Origin: Janthinobacterium aquaticum
GTDB taxonomy: Bacteria > Pseudomonadota > Gammaproteobacteria > Burkholderiales > Burkholderiaceae_D
DNA: 64,000 nucleotides
Direction: 5' to 3'
Assembly: GCF_009208565.1 (NCBI RefSeq)
Contig: NZ_WFLK01000006.1
Span: forward strand, 1 to 64,000
In this document: piece by piece, positions 35,065 through 43,792 of the stretch
Position numbering within the stretch: the stretch's first letter is position 1
Layout of the letters: the number at the start of each line of letters is the position of its first letter
Notes under the pieces: generated by a model
The model's database searches: none
What the model saw: the letters and a program-made list of their open reading frames with translations, nothing else
Told to the model about the DNA's origin: nothing
Program-made: the position numbers and the translations under genes

Positions 35065-35754
35065 TTACTTTTCGGACAACATATAGCCGACGCTGCGCAC
35101 CGTCTTGATCAGGCTTTCTGCCTCTTTCAACGCTTTGCGCAAGCGCAATACGTGGACGTCGACCGTGCGTTCCTCGATTACCACATGGTCGCCCCACACC
35201 TTGTCGAGCAGCTGGCTGCGCGAAAAGACGCGCTCCGGATGCGCCAGCAGGAATTTCAACAGCTTGTATTCGGCATGACCGATATCGATCTTCTGTTCAT
35301 CCATCATCACCGTGCAGCTGACCGGGTCGAGCGCCACATTGCCGGCGCGCATCGGCGCCTGCGCATGCTCGGGGCTCTTGCGCCGCAACAATGCCTTGGC
35401 GCGCGCCAGCAGCTCGCGCGGCGAAAACGGCTTGGTGACATAGTCATCGGCGCCGTTGTTGAGGCCAGCCAGCTTGTCTTCTTCCATGCTTTTCGCCGTC
35501 AGCATAATCACCGGAATGGCGGCAAAATTGCGGTCGGCGCGGATACGCGAGAGCAGCCGCAGCCCGGTCTGGTCAGGCAGCATCCAGTCGAGCAGGATCA
35601 GATGCGGGGTGCGGTGCTGGATGAATTCCCAGGCATCGGCGACGTTTTGTACAGAACAGCAATTCCAGCCGGACTCGCGCAGCGAATAGGTCACCAGTTC
35701 AACGATGGCCGGCTCATCTTCAACAATCAATACCGTGGTTTTATCGGATGCCAT
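35065..35754 (-). CDS. phoB: Phosphate regulon response regulator PhoB
   Basis: 229 residues of the OmpR/PhoB class. The receiver starts TTVLIVEDEPAIVELVTYSL and has Asp in LILLDWMLPDQTGL. The winged helix includes LLKFLLAHPERVFSRSQLLD and EERTVDVHVLRLRKAL. The protein would bind the Pho boxes found at 40571 and 40683. It follows phoU by five bases. Confidence 0.97.
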   Translation of the reverse strand: MASDKTTVLIVEDEPAIVELVTYSLRESGWNCCSVQNVADAWEFIQHRTPHLILLDWMLPDQTGLRLLSRIRADRNFAAIPVIMLTAKSMEEDKLAGLNNGADDYVTKPFSPRELLARAKALLRRKSPEHAQAPMRAGNVALDPVSCTVMMDEQKIDIGHAEYKLLKFLLAHPERVFSRSQLLDKVWGDHVVIEERTVDVHVLRLRKALKEAESLIKTVRSVGYMLSEK

Positions 35755-35759
35755 AAAGC

Positions 35760-36470
35760 TTACTCAGGGAGCTCCTCGGAAATAGCCGGAGTCGCAGTTT
35801 TGGTGTGACGAATATCTTTGCCTTCCACCACGTAGATCACGTATTCGGCAATATTTTTCGCATGGTCGCCGATGCGTTCGATGGCCTTGGCCACCCACAA
35901 CGTATCGAGCGCGGCCGAGATTGTACGCGGATCTTCCATCATGAAGGTAATCAGGTTGCGCATGATGGAACGGAACTCATGGTCAATGATGGCGTCCTGG
36001 GCAATTAATTGCAAGGCCAGCTTTTCATCGTTGCGGGCAAACGCGTCCAGTGCATCGTGCAGCATGTCGGTGGCGGTGTTGGCCACGCCGCGCACCATTT
36101 CGTAGTGGTTGACCACCGGATTGCCGCGTTTGTGCAGGTTTTTCGCCACGCGCGCAATCTTGGTTGCTTCGTCGCCCACGCGCTCGAGGTCGGTAATTAC
36201 CTTGATGGTGGCCATAATGGTGCGCAGGTCGTTGGCGGTCGGCTGGCGGCGCACGATCAGGTGGCTGCAGGCGTCGTCGAGCGACACTTCGAGCTGGTTG
36301 ACGGTGTCGTCTTCGCGCATCACGCGGTCGGCGCGCTCCGGGTTGCCAATGCGAAAGCAGGTCATCGCATCGAGGAACTGGGTTTCAACGATGCCGCCCA
36401 TCAGCAGCACTTTCGAGCGGATGGCTTCGAGTTCGTTGTCGTATTGTTTGGATGAATGTTCGCCTAGCAT
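35760..36470 (-). CDS. phoU: Phosphate transport system accessory protein PhoU
   Basis: 236 residues, two PhoU helical repeats. MLGEHSSKQYDNELEAIRSK opens the protein, and the repeats contain NDLRTIMATIKVITDLERVGDEATKIA and MEDPRTISAALDTLWVAKAIERIGDHAKNIAEY-type metal-binding helices (given here only as family signatures). PhoU couples the Pst transporter to PhoR and silences it in high phosphate. ATG 36470 is the family start; upstream codons are a shadow of pstB. Confidence 0.96.
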   Translation of the reverse strand: MLGEHSSKQYDNELEAIRSKVLLMGGIVETQFLDAMTCFRIGNPERADRVMREDDTVNQLEVSLDDACSHLIVRRQPTANDLRTIMATIKVITDLERVGDEATKIARVAKNLHKRGNPVVNHYEMVRGVANTATDMLHDALDAFARNDEKLALQLIAQDAIIDHEFRSIMRNLITFMMEDPRTISAALDTLWVAKAIERIGDHAKNIAEYVIYVVEGKDIRHTKTATPAISEELPE

Positions 36471-36520
36471 GCTGTCTCTCCGTATCTGTTGTCTGGTGTC
36501 GTGGTGGCGCCGGGCGCCGG

Positions 36521-37315
36521 TCAGCCGAAGCGGCCGGTAATGTAATCCTGGGTTTCCTTGCGGGCAGGATTCATGAAAATCTGGTCCGTTTCGCCAAATT
36601 CCACCAGTTCGCCCAGATACATATAGGCGGTGTAGTCGGAGCAGCGCGCTGCCTGTTGCATATTGTGCGTGACGATGGCGATCGTGTAGTCCTGTTTCAG
36701 TTCGCTGATCAGTTCTTCCACTTTCGAGGTCGAGATCGGGTCCAGCGCCGAGGTCGGCTCGTCGAGCAGCAGCACGTCCGGTTTCACCGCCACGCCGCGC
36801 GCGATGCACAGGCGCTGCTGCTGGCCGCCCGACAGCGACAGGCCGCTCTTGGTCAGCTTGTCCTTCACTTCGCCCCACAGCGCAGCCTTTTTCAGGGCCC
36901 ACTCGACGCGCTCGTCCATCTCGCCTTTCGACAGGTCTTCATACAGACGCACGCCGAAAGCAATATTGTCGTACACCGACATCGGGAACGGCGTCGGCTT
37001 CTGGAACACCATGCCGACCTTGGCACGCAGCATATTGACGTCCTGGTCGGCGTCGAGCACATTGCGGCCACGGTACATGATCGAGCCTTCGGCGCGCTGG
37101 CCCGGATACAGGTCGTACATGCGGTTAAGCGTGCGCAGCAGGGTCGACTTGCCGCAGCCCGACGGGCCTATAAAGGCCGTGACCTTCTTTTCGTGAATAT
37201 CGAGATTGACGTTATGCAGGCTTTGCGTCTTGCCGTAGAAAAAGTTCAGACCCGAGATCTCGATGGTTTTTTTCTTTGGAGCCAGGTCTGCAGCAGGATT
37301 CATTTGGGTATTCAT
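36521..37315 (-). CDS. pstB: Phosphate ABC transporter ATP-binding protein PstB
   Basis: 264 residues. Walker A is [20 protein letters not shown], the signature is [14 protein letters not shown], and Walker B is [14 protein letters not shown]. The C-terminus [19 protein letters not shown] is characteristic of PstB. It energises phosphate import through PstCA. It lies 50 bp before phoU and 67 bp after pstA. Confidence 0.98.
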   Translation of the reverse strand: MNTQMNPAADLAPKKKTIEISGLNFFYGKTQSLHNVNLDIHEKKVTAFIGPSGCGKSTLLRTLNRMYDLYPGQRAEGSIMYRGRNVLDADQDVNMLRAKVGMVFQKPTPFPMSVYDNIAFGVRLYEDLSKGEMDERVEWALKKAALWGEVKDKLTKSGLSLSGGQQQRLCIARGVAVKPDVLLLDEPTSALDPISTSKVEELISELKQDYTIAIVTHNMQQAARCSDYTAYMYLGELVEFGETDQIFMNPARKETQDYITGRFG

Positions 37316-37382
37316 GGTTTCGCTTCGCTATGGTAGTGAGCTGATAACAATTATTTTTACTGATACGGTCGACTGATGCGAC

Positions 37383-38279
37383 TTAATGTGGTGCTTTTTG
37401 GCTGAACACGGTACGCGACAAAATATTCAGAGCCAGCACGCTGAAGGTGATCAGCAGCGCGCCGCCCCAGGCCAGCGAGCGCCAGTTGTCATACGGGCTC
37501 ATCGCAAACGAGGCAATCACGGACGGCAGGTTGGCCATCGGCGCATTCATGTTGAAGCTCTGGAACTGGTTGTTGAGCGCAGTAAACAGCAGCGGTGCGG
37601 TTTCGCCGGCAATACGGGCCAGGGCCAGCAGCACGCCGGTGATTACGCCTGCCTTGACGGCGCGCAGGCGCACCAGGGTGGCCACCTTCCAGCGCGGCGC
37701 ACCGAGGGCAAAGGCCGCTTCGAGCAGGCTGTTCGGTACCAGGCGCAGCATATTGTCGGTAGTGCGCACCACCACCGGCACGGCGATCAGCGACAGCGCG
37801 ATCGAACCGGCATAGCCCGAGAAATGCTTGACCTGCGCCACATACAGCGCGTACACGAACAGGCCAATCACGATCGACGGGGCCGACAGCATGATGTCGG
37901 TCACGAAGCGCGTCAGCTGCGCCAGCTTGTTTTCTTCGCCGTATTCGGCCAGGTAGATGCCGGCCAGAATGCCGATCGGGGTGCTGACCAGCGTGGCCAG
38001 GCCAACCATCAGGCCGCTGCCGACAATCGCATTGATCAGGCCGCCACCTTCGCTGCCGGGGGCCGGCGTGGTATTGGTGAACAAGTCGATCGACAGTGCG
38101 CCGAAGCCCTTGACGATCAGCGTGATCAGGATCCATACCAGTACCGTCAGACCGAGCGCCATGGCGGCCACCGACAGGGCGATGCCGATACGGTGCGTCA
38201 GCAGACGCTTGCGGTAGACAGGGTTCTGCGCCGCATTGGCCATCACATCGACCGGGCTGGTTTGACTTGCTTGGCTCAT
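37383..38279 (-). CDS. pstA: Phosphate ABC transporter permease PstA
   Basis: 298 residues with six membrane helices and the permease loop [40 protein letters not shown] is typical for PstA. Its start overlaps the pstC stop by four bases (ATGA), showing coupled translation of the two permease subunits. Confidence 0.97.
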   Translation of the reverse strand: MSQASQTSPVDVMANAAQNPVYRKRLLTHRIGIALSVAAMALGLTVLVWILITLIVKGFGALSIDLFTNTTPAPGSEGGGLINAIVGSGLMVGLATLVSTPIGILAGIYLAEYGEENKLAQLTRFVTDIMLSAPSIVIGLFVYALYVAQVKHFSGYAGSIALSLIAVPVVVRTTDNMLRLVPNSLLEAAFALGAPRWKVATLVRLRAVKAGVITGVLLALARIAGETAPLLFTALNNQFQSFNMNAPMANLPSVIASFAMSPYDNWRSLAWGGALLITFSVLALNILSRTVFSQKAPH

Positions 38280-39295
38280 TTGGTGCCTTCCTTGCGGGAC
38301 ATGCCAGCCAGCATCAGCTTGGCGGCGGATAAGACGATAAAGGTAATCACGAACAGAATCAGCGCCAGCGAGAACAGCGACGACACATGCAGCGCCGACT
38401 GGGCTTCGCCGAATTCATTGGCCAGCAGCGAGGTGATGCTGTTACCGGCAGCAAACAGCGACCACGACAGCTTGTTGGCGTTACCGATCACGAACGTGAC
38501 GGCCATGGTCTCGCCCAGCGCGCGGCCCAGACCCAGCATCACGCCGCCCACGACGCCGGTCTTGGTGTAAGGCAGCACGATCTTGCGCACCACTTCCCAG
38601 CGAGTGCAGCCCAGGCCATACGCCGACTCTTTCAGCACGGCCGGCACGATCTCAAACACATCGCGCATCACTGATGCGATAAACGGGATGATCATGATGG
38701 CCAGCACCAGGCCGGCCGTCAGCAGGCCGATGCCCATCATCGGGCCGCTGAACAGCGGGCCGATCAGTGGCACATTGCCCAGCGTGGCTTTCAGCACCGG
38801 CTGCACATAGTCGGCAAACAGCGGTGCAAACACGAACAGGCCCCAGATACCGTAAATGATACTGGGCACGCCGGCCAGCAGCTCAACGGCGGTACCCAGC
38901 GGGCGGCGCAGCCAGGCCGGGCAGATTTCAGTCAGAAACAGGGCGATGCCGAAGCTGACCGGAAAAGCGATCAACAGCGCAATCACCGAGGTCACCAGGG
39001 TGCCGATAATCGGAATCAGCGCGCCATACTGGTCGTTGACCGGATCCCATTCGGCCGACACAATGAAATGCAAGCCAAAGGTGCGGAAGGCAGGGATGGA
39101 CTCGTGAATCAGAGAAATGATGATGCCAACCAGCACCACCAGTACCGACATGGCAAACAACATCGTTACCTTGTGGAACAGGAAGTCCTGGATGCGCTGC
39201 TTGCGCATCACCGACATCATTGCTGTGTGACTAATGGAATCGGTCATGCTGCCGCCTGACATGGGGATCGTGGAGGAAGTGGATTGTGCGCTCAT
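38276..39295 (-). CDS. pstC: Phosphate ABC transporter permease PstC
   Basis: About 339 residues. Six membrane helices, with [20 protein letters not shown] as the EAA loop and [20 protein letters not shown] as a PstC signature. The start is uncertain: ATG 39295 has no clear ribosome site, and a further in-frame ATG at 39247 or a TTG at 39328 are possible. The first 45 residues are Ser/Thr/Met-rich and probably cytoplasmic. Confidence 0.95.
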   Translation of the reverse strand: MSAQSTSSTIPMSGGSMTDSISHTAMMSVMRKQRIQDFLFHKVTMLFAMSVLVVLVGIIISLIHESIPAFRTFGLHFIVSAEWDPVNDQYGALIPIIGTLVTSVIALLIAFPVSFGIALFLTEICPAWLRRPLGTAVELLAGVPSIIYGIWGLFVFAPLFADYVQPVLKATLGNVPLIGPLFSGPMMGIGLLTAGLVLAIMIIPFIASVMRDVFEIVPAVLKESAYGLGCTRWEVVRKIVLPYTKTGVVGGVMLGLGRALGETMAVTFVIGNANKLSWSLFAAGNSITSLLANEFGEAQSALHVSSLFSLALILFVITFIVLSAAKLMLAGMSRKEGTK

Positions 39296-39350
39296 AATGG
39301 GCCGTTTGTTGTAGTACTGAATGGGCAATCAGGGCTGTTTTTCTTGTTCG

Positions 39351-39393
39351 CTTAGCCAGGAGCGCCAGCATGGTTGCGGGCGGTCCTGGCTAA
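39351..39393 (-). other. Stem-loop between pstS and pstC
   Basis: TTAGCCAGGA pairs perfectly with TCCTGGCTAA across a 22-nt loop, in the 160-bp gap between pstS and pstC. A second short stem, CCCGC/GCGGG, lies at 39402-39419. There is no T-run, so this is more likely an mRNA-processing or partial-termination signal that keeps pstS expression above that of the permease genes. Confidence 0.55.
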
Positions 39394-39455
39394 CTCCCTG
39401 CCCCGCGACCTGCTGCGGGACAAGGAAATCGTTCTTTACAAACGCATCACAGGGA

Positions 39456-40499
39456 TTAGTAGATGGCTTTACCCGACGAATCTTTCAGGTTGGCTTTCCA
39501 CGAGTCCTGCACCAGTTTCACGACCGACGCTGGCATTGGAACGTAGTCCAGTTCAACAGCAGCTGGGCCGCCGTTTTTGTAAGCCCAGTCGAAAAATTTC
39601 AGTACTTCCTTGGCTTTGGCTGCATCAGGTTGTACTTTGTGCATCAGAATGAACGACACACCGGTGATCGGCCAGCTGTTTTTGCCAGCCTGGTCGGTCA
39701 GCACCACGCCGAAGCCTGGGGTTTGTGCCCAAGGAGCCGAAGCTGCTGCGGCCTTGAAGTTGTCGTCGTCAGGCTGCAGGAAGTTGCCGTCCTTGTTTTG
39801 CAGCTGGGTGTGCGACATTTTGTTTTTCTTGGCGTAAGCCCACTCGACGTAGCCGATCGAACCCTTGATACGCTGGACGTTTGCTGCCACGCCTTCGTTA
39901 CCTTTACCGCCCACGCCAACCACCCATTTCACAGCCGAACCGGCGCCGATCTTCGATTTGAATTCCGGATTGGTTTTCGACAGGAAGTCGGTGAACAGGA
40001 ACGAGGTGCCCGAACCGTCAGCGCGGTGAACCACGGTGATTTCGGTGTCTGGCAGTTTCACGCCGGTGTTCAGTGCGGCGATTTCCGGCGCGCTCCATTT
40101 GGTGATCTTGCCCAGATAGATGTCGGCAACGACTTTACCGGTCATTTTCAGCTGGCCTGGGGTCACGCCGTCGAGGTTGACGATGGTGACCACGCCGCCC
40201 ATGATGGCCGGGAACTGCATCAGGCCGGCTTCGTCCAGCTCTTCTGCTTTCAACGGCATGTCGGAGGCGCCGAATTCGACGGTCTTGGCCTTGATTTGCT
40301 TGATCCCTGCGCCCGAACCGACGGACTGATAGTTCAGGCCGTTGCCGGTGTTGGCTTTGTAAGTTTCAGCCCATTTGGCATAGATCGGGTACGGGAACGT
40401 TGCGCCAGCACCTGTCATATCTGCCGCCATGACGGAAGCGGAAGAAAATGCCATCGCTGCCGAAGCACCCACGACGATAAATTTGAACATTTGCTTCAT
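39456..40499 (-). CDS. pstS: Periplasmic phosphate-binding protein PstS
   Basis: 347 residues from ATG 40499 (MKQMFKFIVVGASAAM). A signal peptide is cleaved at VMA-AD near residue 26. Phosphate-contacting stretches typical of PstS are visible: GAGATFPYPIYAKW, VGSGAGIKQI, FGASDMPL and RADGSGTSFLFTDFL. It delivers phosphate to PstCA. A Pho box lies 71 bp upstream in the right orientation. Confidence 0.97.
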   Translation of the reverse strand: MKQMFKFIVVGASAAMAFSSASVMAADMTGAGATFPYPIYAKWAETYKANTGNGLNYQSVGSGAGIKQIKAKTVEFGASDMPLKAEELDEAGLMQFPAIMGGVVTIVNLDGVTPGQLKMTGKVVADIYLGKITKWSAPEIAALNTGVKLPDTEITVVHRADGSGTSFLFTDFLSKTNPEFKSKIGAGSAVKWVVGVGGKGNEGVAANVQRIKGSIGYVEWAYAKKNKMSHTQLQNKDGNFLQPDDDNFKAAAASAPWAQTPGFGVVLTDQAGKNSWPITGVSFILMHKVQPDAAKAKEVLKFFDWAYKNGGPAAVELDYVPMPASVVKLVQDSWKANLKDSSGKAIY

Positions 40500-40570
40500 T
40501 TGCATATCAAGTCCTCAGGGTTGTTAGGGCAGTAAGCCCCGGTTGAATGCTGCGCAGTCTAGCAAGCGAA

Positions 40571-40590
40571 TGTGACAGCTTTATGACATG
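40571..40590 (-). promoter_or_regulatory. Pho box for the pst-pho operon
   Basis: Read toward pstS: ATGTCAT-AAAG-CTGTCAC, two 7-bp PhoB half-sites with the standard 4-bp spacer and a close match to CTGTCAT-N4-CTGTCAY. It lies 71 bp before the pstS start. Confidence 0.88.
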
Positions 40591-40682
40591 ACCGGAAAAT
40601 CTTGAAATAATCCCCTACGCCCCGGGAATCGCTATTTTGAGTAACCAAAAATGACAAGCCGCCAGGCCATTTATGACAGCCT

Positions 40683-40700
40683 TTGTCATGCTTGTGTCAT
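40683..40700 (+). promoter_or_regulatory. Pho box for ppk1-sixA
   Basis: TTGTCAT-GCTT-GTGTCAT has the 7-4-7 arrangement of a PhoB site and faces ppk1, 77 bp before its start. Two extra TGTCAT half-sites on the opposite strand (40651-40656 and 40673-40678) are 22 bp apart, two 11-bp repeats, and may extend the site. Confidence 0.8.
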
Positions 40701-40777
40701 ATTTCATCATTACACTCACAGCGCGTCACATTGATGGAAATACGTCTAGAATTAACTATCTGCAAAGACAAAAGAAT

Positions 40778-42868
40778 ATGAAACCTGAACTGCATATGGA
40801 AGTGACGAAATCGGCCACCCTGCTCGACCGCGAGCTGTCGCAACTGATGTTTAACCGCCGCGTGATGGCGCAAGCCGAAGACCCGGGCATACCGTTGCTT
40901 GAGCGCTTGCGCTACCTGTGCATCGTCAGCAGTAATATGGATGAGTTCTTTGAAGTGCGCGTAGCCAGCCTGCTGGCGGCCGGCAGCGCCGGCGGCTCGA
41001 TGGCCGGCCACCCTGCGCTGATCGCGCATCTGGAGCGCGTCGGCAAGGAATGCCATGCGCTGGTCGAGCGCCAGTACGAGATACTCAATAATGACGTCCT
41101 GCCCGCCCTGCGCGACGCCGGCGTGCATCTGCTGCGCGACCATGACCGCAATGATGCGCAGCGCGCCTGGGTCAAGGAGTATTTCGAGCGCGAAGTGCGC
41201 CCGCTGCTCACCCCGATCGGCCTCGACCCGGCCCACCCGTTCCCGCAGGTGGTCAACAAGAGCCTCAATTTCATCGTCTCGCTCAACGGCAAGGATGCGT
41301 TTGGCCGCGGCACCGCAATTGCCATCGTCAAGGCGCCGCGCGTCTTGCCGCGCGTGATCAAGCTGCCTGACGAGATTTCCGACGGCGTGTCGTTCTGCCT
41401 GCTGTCCTCGGTCATCCACGCGCATATCTCGGACCTGTTTGCCGGGCGCGAAGTGATTGCCTACTCACAGTTCCGCGTAACCCGCGACAGCGATCTGTGG
41501 GTCGACGAGGACGAAGTGAAAAACCTGCGCCAGGCGCTCAAGGGCGAGCTGGCCGGCCGCCAGTTCGGCACCTCGGTACGCCTGGAAGTGGCGCGCAACT
41601 GCCCGCCAGAACTGTCGCAGTTCCTGCTCGACCAGTTCAGCCTCGACCAGAGCCGTCTGTACCGTGTCAACGGCCCGGTCAACCTGGTGCGCCTGTCGGA
41701 AATGATCGACCATGTGAAGCAGCCGGCGCTGCGCTTTGCCCCGTTCGTGCCGGGCCAGGCCAACAAGGCGGTCGGCACCGATATTTTCACCGCGCTCAAG
41801 AAGCACGACGTGCTGCTGCACCATCCTTTTCAGTCATTCCAGACGGTGATCGATTTTATCCGCGCCGCCGCCTACGACCCGAGCGTGGTGGCGATCAAGC
41901 AGACGATCTACCGCACCGGCATGAATTCGGACCTGATGGAGTCCTTGATTGCCGCCGCCCGCCAGGGCAAGGAAGTGACCGTGATCGTCGAACTGATGGC
42001 GCGCTTCGATGAAGAAGCCAATATCAACTGGGCCGACAAGCTCGAACAGGCCGGCGCACAGGTGGTCTACGGTGTAGTGGGCCTGAAAACCCACGCCAAG
42101 GTGGCGCTGGTGATACGCCGCGAAGAAGGCGCGCTGCGCTTCTACGCCCATCTGGGCACCGGCAACTACCATCCGACCACCACCAAGCTGTATACCGACT
42201 TCGGCCTGCTGACGGCCAACCAGGACCTGGCGGTGGAAGTCAACGAAGTATTCATCCATCTGACCAGCCTGACCAAGCCGCATAACCTGAACCACCTGTG
42301 GCTGGCGCCGTTCGGCCTGCAAAGCGAGATCATCAAGGCGATCCGCAACGAAGCCAAGATCGCCCGCGCCGGGCGTCGCGGCCGCATTATCGTCAAGGTC
42401 AATGCGCTGGTCGATGAATCGGTCATCCGCGCGCTGTATGCGGCCTCGTGCGACGGCGTGAAGATCGACCTGATCGTGCGCGGCGCCTGCACCCTGAAAC
42501 CGGGCGTGCCCGGCCTGTCGGAAAACATCAAGGTGCGTTCGGTGATCGGGCGCTTCCTCGAACACAGCCGCATTTATTATTTCCGCAACGACCTGGCGCA
42601 CGATGTCTACCTGGCCAGCGCCGACTGGATGAGCCGCAACCTGTTCAGGCGCGTCGAAGTAGCCTTCCCGATCTTTGATCGTGCTCTCAAGCGACGCGTG
42701 ATTGCCGAAGGCCTCAACCCGTATTTGAAGGATAATACTAATGCGTGGGAGCTTGAGCCGAGCGGCAATTACGCGCGCCGCAAGCCACGCGCCAAGCAGG
42801 CCCTGTTCAGCGCCCAGCAATACCTGATGCAGACGCTGGGTACGCCGGCGCCGGAGGTCAGCGAATAA
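40778..42868 (+). CDS. ppk1: Polyphosphate kinase 1
   Basis: 696 residues. Makes polyphosphate reversibly from ATP. The N-terminal domain starts LLDRELSQLMFNRRVMAQAED. The two phospholipase-D-like catalytic domains contain the autophosphorylated His region VGLKTHAKVALVIRREEGA and HLGTGNYHPTTTKLYTDFGL, and later FLEHSRIYYFRN. ATG 40778 gives the family N-terminus. Divergent from pstS and behind its own Pho box, so it is probably induced by phosphate starvation. Confidence 0.96.
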   Translation: MKPELHMEVTKSATLLDRELSQLMFNRRVMAQAEDPGIPLLERLRYLCIVSSNMDEFFEVRVASLLAAGSAGGSMAGHPALIAHLERVGKECHALVERQYEILNNDVLPALRDAGVHLLRDHDRNDAQRAWVKEYFEREVRPLLTPIGLDPAHPFPQVVNKSLNFIVSLNGKDAFGRGTAIAIVKAPRVLPRVIKLPDEISDGVSFCLLSSVIHAHISDLFAGREVIAYSQFRVTRDSDLWVDEDEVKNLRQALKGELAGRQFGTSVRLEVARNCPPELSQFLLDQFSLDQSRLYRVNGPVNLVRLSEMIDHVKQPALRFAPFVPGQANKAVGTDIFTALKKHDVLLHHPFQSFQTVIDFIRAAAYDPSVVAIKQTIYRTGMNSDLMESLIAAARQGKEVTVIVELMARFDEEANINWADKLEQAGAQVVYGVVGLKTHAKVALVIRREEGALRFYAHLGTGNYHPTTTKLYTDFGLLTANQDLAVEVNEVFIHLTSLTKPHNLNHLWLAPFGLQSEIIKAIRNEAKIARAGRRGRIIVKVNALVDESVIRALYAASCDGVKIDLIVRGACTLKPGVPGLSENIKVRSVIGRFLEHSRIYYFRNDLAHDVYLASADWMSRNLFRRVEVAFPIFDRALKRRVIAEGLNPYLKDNTNAWELEPSGNYARRKPRAKQALFSAQQYLMQTLGTPAPEVSE

Positions 42869-42899
42869 GCGAACCAGCGTTCGACACAAAGGAGCAGCA

Positions 42900-43358
42900 A
42901 TGGATCTTATCTTGTGGCGTCATGCCGAAGCGGAAGCCGGTACGCCGGACCTCGAACGCGCCCTGACCGCCAAGGGCCAGAAACAGGCGCGGCGCATGGG
43001 CGAGTGGCTCAATGCGCAGCTGTCCGACAATTGCCGCATCCTCGTCAGCCCGGCCGTGCGCACCTTGCAAACGGCCGAGGCGCTGGGGCGCAAGTTCAAA
43101 CTGATGCCGGAACTGGCACCCGGCGCCGAAGCGCAGGACATCCTGACAGCAGCGAACTGGCCCGGCAACAAGGAAACCGTGCTGATAGTCGGCCACCAGC
43201 CTACGCTGGGCCAGGCCGCCGCGCTGCTGCTGACCGGTGAAGTGCAGGACTGGGAAATGCGCAAGGCCAGCGCCTGGTGGTTTTCCCAGCGCGAACCGGG
43301 CGACGCGCTGAGCGTCTACCTGAAGGCGGTGATGGCGCATGATCTGGTGGTGAAATGA
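42900..43358 (+). CDS. sixA: Phosphohistidine phosphatase SixA
   Basis: 152 residues of the histidine phosphatase superfamily. The catalytic His is in LILWRHAEAEAG, with the second His in VGHQPTLGQAAALLL. Arg in SPAVRTLQTAEAL completes the phosphate pocket. The size matches SixA, which dephosphorylates phosphohistidine in phosphorelay and PTS proteins. It follows ppk1 by 31 bp and is probably co-transcribed. Confidence 0.9.
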   Translation: MDLILWRHAEAEAGTPDLERALTAKGQKQARRMGEWLNAQLSDNCRILVSPAVRTLQTAEALGRKFKLMPELAPGAEAQDILTAANWPGNKETVLIVGHQPTLGQAAALLLTGEVQDWEMRKASAWWFSQREPGDALSVYLKAVMAHDLVVK

Positions 43359-43365
43359 TGTTACC

Positions 43366-43473
43366 GTAGGTCGGATTAGGCCGCAGGCCGTAATCCGACA
43401 ACACCGCTGACGCCAACAATGTTGTCGGATTACGCGGGGCTTTGCCCCGCTAATCCGACCTACTCCGACCTAC
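43366..43473. repeat. Palindromic intergenic repeat, full two-arm copy
   Basis: Both arms are complete around ACACCGCTGACGCCAACAAT, and an extra TCCGACCTAC is added at the right end. The second arm's loop is GGGGCTTTGCCCC. It follows sixA by 7 bp. Confidence 0.88.
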
Positions 43474-43507
43474 CTCCCTGTATCAGACGTGGTAGGGCTT
43501 ATCGGCA

Positions 43508-43535
43508 TTGAAAACCGCAAGCGATCTGCTAGAGT
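43508..43535 (+). promoter_or_regulatory. Possible promoter of the small membrane protein gene
   Basis: TTGAAA and TAGAGT are separated by 16 bases. Transcription would start near 43543 and give a 60-nt leader that contains an AGCCG/CGGCT hairpin right before the ribosome site. Confidence 0.4.
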
Positions 43536-43601
43536 GAAATGGCAACAACCCTGGTATCCCGGTAACCTAGCGGACAGCCGTCCAACGGCGGCTGAAGGAT
43601 C

Positions 43602-43727
43602 ATGTCAACCTTGCTTGTCTTGCTCTTTATGGCCATCTTTGCCGCCATCATCGGCTTTATTGCCTTTGAACTGGTGCAGGAAATGCGTGGCAGCAGCCAC
43701 AAACTGGTGGACCGCTACCACGAATAG
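43602..43727 (+). CDS. 41-residue single-pass membrane protein
   Basis: An ATG at 43602 opens 41 codons: a hydrophobic helix (LLVLLFMAIFAAIIGFIAFE) and a charged, helical tail ending VDRYHE. Codon use is GC-rich in the third position like neighbouring genes, which supports real coding. GAAGGA ends only two bases before the ATG, closer than usual, so the start is less sure. It has its own candidate promoter. No family is recognised. The tail after the helix has balanced charge, so topology is unclear. Confidence 0.55.
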   Translation: MSTLLVLLFMAIFAAIIGFIAFELVQEMRGSSHKLVDRYHE

Positions 43728-43792
43728 CGCTCTGTCGTCACTGATGGCGCCAGCGACGGGTGACGTACCCGCCTCTCGCGCCATTGACGTTT

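Noticed and set aside
43543..43601. Riboswitch in the leader of the small membrane protein
   Set aside because: A short hairpin is present but no known riboswitch core could be recognised.
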